From positions 412,074 to 476,073 of the forward strand of contig NZ_KB849766.1 of NCBI RefSeq assembly GCF_000369005.1: a DNA stretch of 64,000 nt, read 5' to 3'. Shown here in pieces: positions 56,196-64,000 of the stretch. The stretch is from Acinetobacter beijerinckii CIP 110307 (lineage in GTDB: Bacteria; Pseudomonadota; Gammaproteobacteria; Pseudomonadales; Moraxellaceae). The notes below the pieces were generated by a model, which made no database searches, had not been told where the DNA came from, and worked only from the letters and a program-made list of their open reading frames with translations. A program made the position numbers and the translations under genes. Position 1 is the stretch's first letter. The number at the start of each line of letters is the position of its first letter.

Positions 56196-57077
56196 CTACT
56201 CAATACCAACTACTGTCGTGATGTAACCAGTCGTTAAAAGAATCATTAGGCCTAGAGACATTTCAAATAAAATGGCATAACCCAACTGCTTAGCAAATTT
56301 AGGATCTTGTAAGCGAGGGGTAAAATACCATTTGTTAAATGCAGCTAATAATAAAATACTTAGAACAAAAAGAATTTTAATTATAAATCCATGCCCGTAA
56401 GGAGTATTTAGTAGAGTATTGAAATCTTTAAGGAGTAACAGAGCCACACTGGCTCCACAAGCGAGTAATATCCCTACAACAAAAGCTGCAATTCGTCCAA
56501 ATAGATGCATGCGTTCTTTTAAGGGTAGACCAGTAATTTTCTTACTTGTTTTCCACAATGGATAAAGTGCTCCCATCCATAAAGACATCACGAGTACATG
56601 TATTGACAATAAAAATTGAGCGAATAAAGGTAAATTCGTAACATGACCTAGCTGAGAGAAACTGTAAACTATTGGGATTAATAGTAAGACAAATATTATC
56701 CCCTCTAGTTTGGAAACCTGAATTGTCCCTTTACTAAGTTTTATGATCATAAATAATAGTAAAAGTGCAAAACTAATTGATCGAAGAATATGGGTATGCC
56801 CGATGGGAGTATTTATTAATATATTTATGTAGTTACTATCCCACATACCGGAAAGGCCTGTATTGGCAAAACTTCCTATGAGAATGAAGAAGCCTAATAC
56901 GCTTGCAATTAGACCTAGCCCGGTTCCAACAGTAATGTATTTTAGAATGGTTTCCTTGATTTCAACATAACGCCCTAATAGGAAATAGCTAAAAGCTCCC
57001 CCAACAGTAAAGGCTATCCCTAAATATAAAACAACTTTAACCAGCCATGTTATATATAACCAAGTTTCAGGATTCAT
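56196..57077 (-). CDS. copD: Copper resistance membrane protein CopD
   Basis: Read from the ATG at 57077, 293 residues with about eight hydrophobic segments, as in the CopD family thought to move copper across the inner membrane together with CopC. Conserved His sites include NTPIGHTHILRSI and LGHVTNLPLFAQFLLSIHVLVMSLWMGAL. AAGGAAGAG lies before the start; the longer frame to 57122 is not used. It follows copC by 67 bp. Confidence 0.88.
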   Translation of the reverse strand: MNPETWLYITWLVKVVLYLGIAFTVGGAFSYFLLGRYVEIKETILKYITVGTGLGLIASVLGFFILIGSFANTGLSGMWDSNYINILINTPIGHTHILRSISFALLLLFMIIKLSKGTIQVSKLEGIIFVLLLIPIVYSFSQLGHVTNLPLFAQFLLSIHVLVMSLWMGALYPLWKTSKKITGLPLKERMHLFGRIAAFVVGILLACGASVALLLLKDFNTLLNTPYGHGFIIKILFVLSILLLAAFNKWYFTPRLQDPKFAKQLGYAILFEMSLGLMILLTTGYITTVVGIE

Positions 57078-57144
57078 ATTTCTCTTCCTTGTGATAGCAA
57101 TATGCCAGCAAGCTGCTGGCATATTGACTATTTACGTTTTATTG

Positions 57145-57525
57145 TTATTTTGCCGATTTAATAGTGAAATTATATTCACCATTCATATTGTGACCATCAG
57201 TACCCATTGTGGTCCAAACCACCGTGTATTTCCCTTTATTAAGCTTAGGGACCGCTACTTCAAAAGATTTTTTTAAATCATGAGTTACTTTGTAATTTAA
57301 AGGAATGTCTTTACGTTGGGCATCAAGTAACTTGACGTTCATTAACATGACTTCTTCACCAAAGTTAAGCGTAATACTTTTTGGTTGGCTTGTGACAGAA
57401 GCATTAATAGCTGGAGTTGCACTTTCAAGTTTGACATGTGCAAATGCGCTTGAAGCAGCTATAACCATAGTCGTGCCTACTAATACATTACGTAGAGCTG
57501 ACATTTTGTTTTGGAAAATTTTCAT
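57145..57525 (-). CDS. copC: Periplasmic copper-binding protein CopC
   Basis: A 126-residue exported protein with signal peptide ending SSAFA, so the mature chain begins HVKLESATPA with the N-terminal His copper ligand. The C-terminal TDGHNMNGEYNFTIK is the usual CopC end with a second His. Cupredoxin-like fold, Cu(II)-type site. Divergent from the P-type ATPase across 281 bp that contain a copper box. Confidence 0.92.
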   Translation of the reverse strand: MKIFQNKMSALRNVLVGTTMVIAASSAFAHVKLESATPAINASVTSQPKSITLNFGEEVMLMNVKLLDAQRKDIPLNYKVTHDLKKSFEVAVPKLNKGKYTVVWTTMGTDGHNMNGEYNFTIKSAK

Positions 57526-57656
57526 TTCATCATCCTTTTAAAACTGATACATGGCTAAGTAATGACCCAATGAAATTCATAGATTGAGTAGGCCGGTCAT
57601 CACCCTTCGTAGGCTTATTATTCAAGATAGAGAGAAACGTCTTGATGACTCCAAAA

Positions 57657-57674
57657 TTACATTTTTGTCATTTT
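57657..57674. promoter_or_regulatory. Copper regulator box, copC/ATPase intergenic
   Basis: TTACATTTTTGTCATTTT. It matches TTACAAAAATGTCATTTT at 62327 in 14 of 18 positions, including TTACA and TGTCATTTT. The right half is the same as in known CusR/CopR boxes. It lies between the divergent copC and ATPase genes. Confidence 0.75.
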
Positions 57675-57806
57675 TAGAATTGAAAACGCACAAGTGCTAC
57701 ACTGATTTTACGAAAATAATGGTCATTAAATATTCAAATAATGGGAAGTTTATTTCCGTTCTAAGGAAATAGTTACTTTAAAAATTAAATATGAAGGAGG
57801 TTTTTT

Positions 57807-60152
57807 ATGGACCATCATCATGAAGATAAAAATATAAATAACACCCTTAAGGACCCCGTCTGTGGCATGGCTGTAACGGAAAAATCCGAATTTCATGAAA
57901 AAGTTAATAATAAAACTTTTTACTTTTGTAGTGAAAGATGCCACATAAAATTTAAGGGTGATCCTGCTTTTTATATTGCTAAAGTAGAAGAGGCTACTCC
58001 AGAAAAAGAACCTCAAAAGAAGATTGAGCTAAACTCAAATAATATTGATACTTCCACAATTTACACTTGTCCAATGCATCCGGAAATTCGTCAGAATCAC
58101 CCTGGGAACTGTCCTATTTGTGGTATGACATTAGAACCCTTGCTTCCGAATTTAGATGAGACTGATGAAAATCCTGAACTCAAGGATTTTAAAAGAAGAT
58201 TCTGGTATACCTTGCCTTTAACCATTATCGTTATTTTTTTAGCAATGTTTGGTCATCAGCTGAACTGGTTTGAGATGAAGGTACAAAGCTGGATTGAACT
58301 CATCCTCACTTTACCTATTGTTTTTTGGGCTGGGTGGCCATTTTTTGTTAGGTGCTGGCAGTCAATTTTAAATCGTAGTCCGAATATGTGGACTTTAATA
58401 GGAATAGGGACTGGAGCTGCATTTATTTATAGTGTAGTTGGGACTTTAGCCCCACACGTGTTCCCAGCCTCCTTTATCTCTATGGGGCGTGTTGCTGTAT
58501 ATTTTGAAGCTACTGCCGCCATTATTTCACTGACATTGTTAGGCCAAGTCTTAGAGCTAAAAGCACGATCACAGACTTCGGCTGCGATAAAATCTCTGCT
58601 TGGCCTGGCACCGAAAATCGCAAGAAAAATTCATGAAGATGGTAGAGAGGAAGATATTCCTCTATCCCATGTGCACGTTGGGGACTTACTGAGGGTGCGG
58701 CCAGGTGAAAAGGTACCTGTTGATGGAATTATTACCGAAGGTACAAGCTCGGTAGACGAATCAATGTTGACTGGGGAACCAGTCCCTATTACAAAACGTA
58801 TAGGGGATCCAGTGATAGGTGCAACAATGAATATGAACGGTTCATTAGTGATGCGTTCAGAGAAAGTCGGGTCTTCAACAGTACTCTCCCAAATAGTTCA
58901 AATGGTTGCACAAGCTCAACGCTCTAAAGCCCCCATGCAACGAATGGCAGATCACGTAGCAGGATGGTTTGTTATGGCCGTTATTGCTATTGCTGTTCTT
59001 ACTTTCTTTGGTTGGGGCATATTTGGACCGGAACCAAGTTGGGTTTACGGGCTAATCAATGCAGTCGCAGTTTTGATTATCGCTTGTCCATGTGCTTTAG
59101 GGTTAGCTACTCCGATGTCAATTATGGTTGCAACAGGACGAGGTGCATCAAATGGAGTGCTTTTTCGAGATGCTGCTGCAATAGAAAATTTACGTAAGAT
59201 TGATACATTAATTATTGATAAAACTGGGACCTTAACAGAAGGTCGGCCATCATTTGATAAGGTCATTGCTCTTTCTGGATATGAAGAAAATGAGGTACTT
59301 CGCTTAGCTGCCAGTTTGGACCAAGGAAGTGAACATCCTTTAGCTGATGCAATTGTTCGCGCTGCCCGTGAAAGAAATCTTTCATTAACTTCCCCTGGTT
59401 CCTTTGAGTCAGGCTCGGGGATTGGTGTTAAGGGGGAGATAAATGGACAACAATTAGCTCTAGGTAATACAGCTTTAATGGAACAATTTGGAATATCAGT
59501 TGATACATTAATTCCTCAAGCTGAAGAGTTAAGAGCAGAAGGCGCAAGTGTTATGTATCTAGCTGTCGATAGCAAACTTATTGGGCTATTAGCTGTCTCT
59601 GATCCAATCAAGGAAAGTACTCCAGAAGCTGTACTTTCTTTAAAAAATTCTGGGTTAAGAATCGTAATGGCAACTGGCGATGGTTTAACTACAGCGAAAT
59701 CAGTAGGTACTAAATTAGGTATTACTGAAGTTTATGGTGAGGTTAAACCCGCAGATAAATTAGATCTAGTTAATAAATTGCAAAAAGAAGGAAGAGTGGT
59801 TGCGATGGCTGGAGATGGGATCAATGATGCTCCAGCTTTAGCTCAGGCTGATATCGGGATTGCAATGGGTACAGGTACAGATGTGGCGATGAATAGTGCT
59901 CAAGTGACCTTAGTTAAAGGGGATTTGCGCGGGATAGAGATTGCTCGCTCCTTGTCAGAGGCGACTATTAAAAATATGAAGCAAAATCTAATGTTTGCAT
60001 TCCTTTATAATGCATTAGGCATTCCTTTAGCTGCGGGAATCTTATACCCGTTCACTGGCTGGCTGCTCTCTCCTATGATTGCAGCCTTGGCAATGAGTCT
60101 AAGTTCTGCATCGGTCATTGGTAATGCGTTAAGGTTACGTAGTCAAAAATAA
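57807..60152 (+). CDS. Copper-translocating P1B-type ATPase
   Basis: A 781-residue membrane ATPase. It has an N-terminal YHS domain ([14 protein letters not shown] and [11 protein letters not shown]) followed by a heavy-metal-binding domain ([22 protein letters not shown]). The core has TGEPVPI, the membrane metal site [10 protein letters not shown], the phosphorylated Asp in DKTGTLTEG, the SEHPLAD motif and [16 protein letters not shown]. This exports copper (or silver) from the cytoplasm. No classical CxxC HMA domain, as in the SilP-like/YHS group. GGAGG stands seven bases before the ATG. Confidence 0.93.
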   Translation: MDHHHEDKNINNTLKDPVCGMAVTEKSEFHEKVNNKTFYFCSERCHIKFKGDPAFYIAKVEEATPEKEPQKKIELNSNNIDTSTIYTCPMHPEIRQNHPGNCPICGMTLEPLLPNLDETDENPELKDFKRRFWYTLPLTIIVIFLAMFGHQLNWFEMKVQSWIELILTLPIVFWAGWPFFVRCWQSILNRSPNMWTLIGIGTGAAFIYSVVGTLAPHVFPASFISMGRVAVYFEATAAIISLTLLGQVLELKARSQTSAAIKSLLGLAPKIARKIHEDGREEDIPLSHVHVGDLLRVRPGEKVPVDGIITEGTSSVDESMLTGEPVPITKRIGDPVIGATMNMNGSLVMRSEKVGSSTVLSQIVQMVAQAQRSKAPMQRMADHVAGWFVMAVIAIAVLTFFGWGIFGPEPSWVYGLINAVAVLIIACPCALGLATPMSIMVATGRGASNGVLFRDAAAIENLRKIDTLIIDKTGTLTEGRPSFDKVIALSGYEENEVLRLAASLDQGSEHPLADAIVRAARERNLSLTSPGSFESGSGIGVKGEINGQQLALGNTALMEQFGISVDTLIPQAEELRAEGASVMYLAVDSKLIGLLAVSDPIKESTPEAVLSLKNSGLRIVMATGDGLTTAKSVGTKLGITEVYGEVKPADKLDLVNKLQKEGRVVAMAGDGINDAPALAQADIGIAMGTGTDVAMNSAQVTLVKGDLRGIEIARSLSEATIKNMKQNLMFAFLYNALGIPLAAGILYPFTGWLLSPMIAALAMSLSSASVIGNALRLRSQK

Positions 60153-60157
60153 AATTT

Positions 60158-60200
60158 CTGACTACTCATTAGTTTTTAGCTATTAAAAATGAGTAGTCAG
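60158..60200. terminator. Hairpin between convergent ATPase and sensor genes
   Basis: CTGACTACTCA and TGAGTAGTCAG form an 11-bp perfect stem around a 21-base inner part that itself can pair (TTTTTAGCTATTAAAAA). It sits between two convergent genes, so it may block read-through both ways. It has no long T-tail. Confidence 0.65.
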
Positions 60201-60211
60201 TAGTTATATAA

Positions 60212-61588
60212 TTAATTTTTAAAAATAATTTTGAAAGTTATACGGCCATTTTGATAATCTGCTTGAATTGTTGCCCCATGTACATCAAGAATCGATTTAG
60301 TAATTGCTAAACCTAAACCAGTGCCTTCTTCAACTCTCTGTCTTGATGCATCTGTACGATAAAATCGATCAAATAGCCTGTTCAATTGCTCAGAAGTTAA
60401 GGGTGAGCTTTCATTCCCAATAGTGAATATGGTGGTATCAATATTTCGTTGGAACTTAATTTTGATTATTGAATCGGTTTTGCCATATTTAATCGCATTG
60501 GATAGTAAATTACTCAGTGCGCGACGTAACATAGACGGGTCACCCTTCACATTCCCTTGTCCTATTTGTTCCAATGACATTCCTTTTTCAGCAGCGATAG
60601 CATCATAAAAGTCAAATAATGCTGAAACTTCTTTTACGAGATTAACCTCTTGTAAATTTGGTAAATGTAGACCATGTTCAGCTTTGGCTAGGAATAACAT
60701 ATCGGAAATCATTCGAGCTAAACGTTCGAATTCTTCCAGATTCGAAAAGAGAACTTCCTGATAAGTAGTAATATCTCGGCTCCGAGATAAACAGACTTGA
60801 GTTTGAGTCATCAAATTATTAATAGGTGTCCTTATCTCATGAGCAAGGTCAGATGAAAAATCTGAGAGTTTTTCGACTGCTGTTTCTAGGCGATCTAACA
60901 TATCGTTAAAAGCGATAGCCAGTGATTTAAGTTCAGTTGGAGTATGATCGACTTCTAACCTCTCAGAAAGATGCTGAGCTGAAATACCTTCTGCGACTTT
61001 TGCCATTTTTTGAACTGGTCGTAATCCTCTCCATGCAGCAAACCAGCCTAGGAACATTAAACATATGGTCCCAATGACACCGATATATAATAGCTGGCGC
61101 CTAAAATCATTTAAAAAGTGTAGGTGCTCAGATGTGTCGATTCCAACAATAATCTGAGCTGATGGAATGCTACTGTTCCTATTAAAAGTCTTTTTATAAA
61201 CTAAACCACGGTAAGTTTTATTCTTGATCTCCCATTCTATCCATGGGGCATGTTTAGACTTGACTAATGTTTGAGCCTTAATAACTGCTGGTGCTGAACT
61301 AAAAATAATTTGGCCAGTTGGACGTTCAATCTGAACAATGAGGTCATGATGTCCGACTAGAGCATCTTTTAAATATACATTTAGTTCATGCGAATTGGAG
61401 GGATTCTGCTCGAGTAGATTTTCTAAAAGTTGAATTTTACCTTCTAACTGAGTTCGATCTTGAGTTTCGAAATGATGCATTACAAGTTGATGAATGACTA
61501 ATCCCATAATCATTAAAATGATAATTGTAGAAAGAGAGAAGATAAGAGCGATACGGAAACTGATCGCATTAAACAGTTTGTGAGTCAT
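60212..61588 (-). CDS. Heavy-metal sensor histidine kinase (CusS/CopS type)
   Basis: 458 residues from the ATG at 61588. Two transmembrane segments (about residues 10-35 and 165-187) bracket a periplasmic sensor of about 130 residues. A HAMP domain, the H-box [17 protein letters not shown], the N-box [10 protein letters not shown] and the G-box [15 protein letters not shown] follow. It phosphorylates the response regulator it overlaps. The upstream TTG at 61594 is less likely because AGAGG is positioned for the ATG. Confidence 0.92.
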   Translation of the reverse strand: MTHKLFNAISFRIALIFSLSTIIILMIMGLVIHQLVMHHFETQDRTQLEGKIQLLENLLEQNPSNSHELNVYLKDALVGHHDLIVQIERPTGQIIFSSAPAVIKAQTLVKSKHAPWIEWEIKNKTYRGLVYKKTFNRNSSIPSAQIIVGIDTSEHLHFLNDFRRQLLYIGVIGTICLMFLGWFAAWRGLRPVQKMAKVAEGISAQHLSERLEVDHTPTELKSLAIAFNDMLDRLETAVEKLSDFSSDLAHEIRTPINNLMTQTQVCLSRSRDITTYQEVLFSNLEEFERLARMISDMLFLAKAEHGLHLPNLQEVNLVKEVSALFDFYDAIAAEKGMSLEQIGQGNVKGDPSMLRRALSNLLSNAIKYGKTDSIIKIKFQRNIDTTIFTIGNESSPLTSEQLNRLFDRFYRTDASRQRVEEGTGLGLAITKSILDVHGATIQADYQNGRITFKIIFKN

Positions 61589-62261
61589 CTTCAACCTCTA
61601 GAACATATCCCATTCCACGGATGTTCTGAATTAGCTTTGGGCTAAAATTACTATCTATTTTACTTCTTAATCGCTTAATTGCGACTTCTACTACATTGGT
61701 ATCACTGTCAAAATTCATATCCCATATTTGTGAGGCAATTAAAGCACGAGGGAGAATTTCTCCACGTCTACGCATAAATAACTCCATCAATGCAAACTCT
61801 TTAGCTGTAAGGTCAATACGTTGTCCAGCTCGAGTAACACGACGTTTACGAAGATCGAGTTCAAGATCTGCAATCGTAATAATGTTGCTATCTTCTTTTT
61901 GTTGGCCACGACGAAGTAATGTTTTAATTCGTGCAAGTAATTCTGCAAAAGCAAAAGGTTTAACAAGATAGTCATCCGCTCCCAGCTCTAATCCTTTTAC
62001 TCTGTCCTCAATTTGATCACGAGCTGAAAGAAAAAGAATAGGCATTGTTCTTCCATTCTTCCGGATATCATTAATGATATTCCAGCCATCTAGCTTTGGT
62101 AGCATCACATCTAATATGATTAGGTCATACTCTTCAGAAAGAGCTTGATGTTTACCCGATAAACCATCCGTAACCCAGTCTGTAATATATCCGGCTTCAG
62201 AAAGACCTTGTTTTAGGTAGTCACCTGTTTTTTGTTCATCTTCAACTAATAAGATTCTCAT
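61569..62261 (-). CDS. Heavy-metal response regulator (CusR/CopR type)
   Basis: 230 residues, OmpR family. The receiver domain has [17 protein letters not shown] and the phospho-Asp in [16 protein letters not shown]. The winged-helix output domain ends in [13 protein letters not shown], then [13 protein letters not shown]. It overlaps the sensor gene by 20 bases. Expected to bind the TTACA-N4-TGTCATTTT boxes beside its own start and in the copC/ATPase promoter. Confidence 0.94.
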   Translation of the reverse strand: MRILLVEDEQKTGDYLKQGLSEAGYITDWVTDGLSGKHQALSEEYDLIILDVMLPKLDGWNIINDIRKNGRTMPILFLSARDQIEDRVKGLELGADDYLVKPFAFAELLARIKTLLRRGQQKEDSNIITIADLELDLRKRRVTRAGQRIDLTAKEFALMELFMRRRGEILPRALIASQIWDMNFDSDTNVVEVAIKRLRSKIDSNFSPKLIQNIRGMGYVLEVEDDSQTV

Positions 62262-62326
62262 TTATAAAAAACCCATATCACTTATTAAGATCATAATAAC
62301 GTTATAAATACGCGATGCGATGTAGA

Positions 62327-62344
62327 TTACAAAAATGTCATTTT
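62327..62344. promoter_or_regulatory. Copper regulator box, regulator/copA side
   Basis: TTACAAAAATGTCATTTT, 66 bp before the regulator start on the minus strand and 69 bp before the small Met/His-rich gene on +. See the related box at 57657. Confidence 0.75.
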
Positions 62345-62412
62345 CAGGTCACATAGATGTTCAGTGGGACCATTTAAGGTATGTACATGAAGTTAATTTT
62401 TTGGAGCAAAAA

Positions 62413-62739
62413 ATGAAAACACTATTACGTCGTAGCTTAACAACCCTTATGTGTGTTGGAACTTTAATTGCCGGAACTCAATCTTGGGCAGCGGATGCTA
62501 AACCAGCAAATACTGTAAACACAGAGATCAAAGCAAACTCAAAAGCGCAAGAGAAATGCCAAAAACCTTGTGATATGAAGAATGAAGAAAAAACTCAGCA
62601 TGATCACAGTAAGATGAGTGATATGTCTCAAATGGACCATTCTAAGATGATGAATATGGACCACTCTAAAATGGGAGATATGGATCATTCTAAAATGATG
62701 GACATGGACCATTCTAAGATGAATATGTCAAATAAATAA
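62413..62739 (+). CDS. Met/His-rich periplasmic copper-binding protein
   Basis: 108 residues from the ATG at 62413. GGAG lies upstream; the frame back to 62335 runs through the copper box and is not used. A signal peptide (LTTLMCVGTLIAGTQSWA) leads to a Lys-rich section with a CxxxC pair (KCQKPCDM). The end is a repeat of MDHSKM units: MDHSKMMN, MDHSKMGD, MDHSKMMD and MDHSKMN, with an earlier DHSKMSDM. These Met and His residues are typical copper ligands. It probably buffers periplasmic copper and is induced with copA. Confidence 0.85.
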   Translation: MKTLLRRSLTTLMCVGTLIAGTQSWAADAKPANTVNTEIKANSKAQEKCQKPCDMKNEEKTQHDHSKMSDMSQMDHSKMMNMDHSKMGDMDHSKMMDMDHSKMNMSNK

Positions 62740-62826
62740 CGAATATGATAAGTGAATGATTGGGGGGATAACGAGAATGAGAAATCTACTTTATCCCTTC
62801 ATCTTTATATTAGATAGGTGAAATAA

Positions 62827-64000
62827 ATGTCTAAAAAATTAAGTCATGTGCTTTTAATAGGAGTCGGTTTATTTTCGTCGACTTGGGTCATGGCAGCGGT
62901 TAAAGAATACGATTTAACAATTGCTGAGCAAACAGTGAATATCACTGGGAAACCCTTAAAGCGGATTACTGTGAATGGTAAATTTGTTGCCCCTCTTCTT
63001 GAGTTTGAAGAAGGTGATGACGCTATTATTCGTGTACACAATAAATTAAAAAATCAGGACTCTTCTATTCATTGGCATGGTTTAATTTTACCTGGCATTA
63101 TGGATGGAGTACCGGGATTTAATCAATTTGATGGTATTGCACCAAATAAAACTTATGAATATAAATTCAAGGTTCGTCAAAATGGGACCTACTGGTATCA
63201 CTCGCATAGTAAAGGTCAAGAGCAAGATGGTCTATATGGACCTTTAGTCATTTATCCAAAAAATAAAGTCCCTTTAACAGCTGGAGAAAAGGCCGATAGA
63301 GATTATGTAGTCTTACTCTCTGATTTTCATAATTCTACTAGTGGTCAGATTATGAATAACCTCAAAAAAGAGGCTGATTATTACCAAAATAGAAGAGAAA
63401 CAGTTTTTGATGTTCTAAAACAGATTAAAAGGGACGGTTTAAAAGCAACATGGAAAGATCGTTCCATGTGGAATCAAATGCGAATGCTTAAGACCGATAT
63501 GTCCGATGTAACAAAATATACGTTTTTGATGAATGGTAAGACTCCAGAACAAAATTGGACTGGAAATTTTAAAGCCGGAGAAAAAGTACGTCTTCGGTTC
63601 ATTAATGCCTCTGCAATGTCTCTCTTTGATGTAAGAATCCCTAACCTGAAAATGACTGTAGTAAGTGCAGATGGCCAGCCAGTGAAACCTGTACCAGTTG
63701 ATGAATTCAGAATAGGAACAGCTGAAACTTACGATGTCATTGTGGAGCCTAAACAAGCAAACTACCAGATAGAAGCTGAGTCTATTGATCGTAGTGGTTT
63801 TTCTGTTGGCATGTTACATGATGAAAATACTTCACCTGTCAAAAGTATTGAGATGCCAAAACCACGTCCACGTTCTTTATTGACTATGGAGGATATGGGA
63901 ATGAGTCATGACATGTCTTCAATGAAAGGTATGGATCATGATATGTCTTCTATGTCTGGCGATTCAAAAGATCAGTCGATGACTGGAATGAATCATGACA
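62827..64000 (+). CDS. copA: Multicopper oxidase CopA (partial, cut by window end)
   Basis: At least 391 codons, open at the window end. A signal peptide (VLLIGVGLFSSTWVMA) precedes three-domain cupredoxin sequence. The first copper motifs are SSIHWHGLILPGIMDGV and NGTYWYHSHSKGQ. Domain 2 contains RFINASAMSLFDVRI and ADGQPVKPVPVDEFRIG. A Met/His-rich segment begins near residue 357 (MEDMGMSHDMSSMKGMDHDM), as in PcoA/CopA. The missing part should hold the C-terminal HCH copper motif. Oxidises Cu(I) to the less toxic Cu(II) in the periplasm. Confidence 0.93.
   Translation, partial: MSKKLSHVLLIGVGLFSSTWVMAAVKEYDLTIAEQTVNITGKPLKRITVNGKFVAPLLEFEEGDDAIIRVHNKLKNQDSSIHWHGLILPGIMDGVPGFNQFDGIAPNKTYEYKFKVRQNGTYWYHSHSKGQEQDGLYGPLVIYPKNKVPLTAGEKADRDYVVLLSDFHNSTSGQIMNNLKKEADYYQNRRETVFDVLKQIKRDGLKATWKDRSMWNQMRMLKTDMSDVTKYTFLMNGKTPEQNWTGNFKAGEKVRLRFINASAMSLFDVRIPNLKMTVVSADGQPVKPVPVDEFRIGTAETYDVIVEPKQANYQIEAESIDRSGFSVGMLHDENTSPVKSIEMPKPRPRSLLTMEDMGMSHDMSSMKGMDHDMSSMSGDSKDQSMTGMNHD

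Noticed and set aside
58964..59266. Short frames within the P-type ATPase gene
   Set aside because: Out-of-frame and antisense shadows of a gene with all expected ATPase motifs.

Overview
The window is Acinetobacter-like chromosome. The low-GC coding, the gene order ruvA-ruvB-ybgC-tolQRAB-pal, the paired CSLREA/GlyGly-CTERM (rhombotarget-type) surface proteins and the competence gene comEC all point that way. The genus is inferred from gene content only; no 16S rRNA gene is present.

Positions 1-26250 are backbone. They hold dgt, a zinc-ribbon protein, ruvAB, ybgC and the Tol-Pal envelope operon. These are followed by fbp, an rRNA/tRNA 2'-O-methyltransferase and a sigma-factor operon with a small membrane partner and a DUF3106-like protein. 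Next come two large secreted GlyGly-CTERM proteins, hda, a PerM-type permease, purMN, an alpha/beta hydrolase, an S49 peptidase, a lipid A-type acyltransferase and the 3' end of comEC. A small membrane-protein gene after ruvB carries an in-frame amber codon.

At about 26250 comEC is cut by a genomic island that runs past the end of the window. The first layer is a four-gene module: three large tyrosine-recombinase-like proteins and a short coiled-coil protein, overlapping or nearly so, reminiscent of Tn554 tnpABC or recombinase trios. Its first gene is split by a 17,391-bp composite transposon (26881-44271) flanked by a 5-bp duplication, CTTAT. Two Tn21-subgroup units of equal length (3736 bp), with identical tnpA and tnpR products, face each other and bracket about 9.9 kb of cargo.

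The cargo has two parts. One is a TetR-controlled cluster: a di-iron-like PF10118 protein, a BtrH-like protein and two hotdog thioesterases. The other is a complete CYP153-type alkane hydroxylase system: ferredoxin, P450 and FAD reductase, with a divergent AraC regulator. Debris of IS5, IS21 and a third Tn copy shows repeated nesting. In principle the P450 system oxidises alkane termini and the hotdog/BtrH genes handle acyl products; the link between them is inference.

The rest of the island (49486-64000) is metal resistance. An arsenic operon (arsC-arsR-arsC-acr3-arsH-trxB) ends in a cluster of four 20-bp repeats that look like a Tn7-type transposon end. A copper locus follows: copC-copD, a P1B ATPase, a CopRS/CusRS two-component pair, a Met/His-rich periplasmic protein and the multicopper oxidase copA, cut by the window edge. 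Two copies of a TTACA-N4-TGTCATTTT box sit in the two divergent copper promoters.
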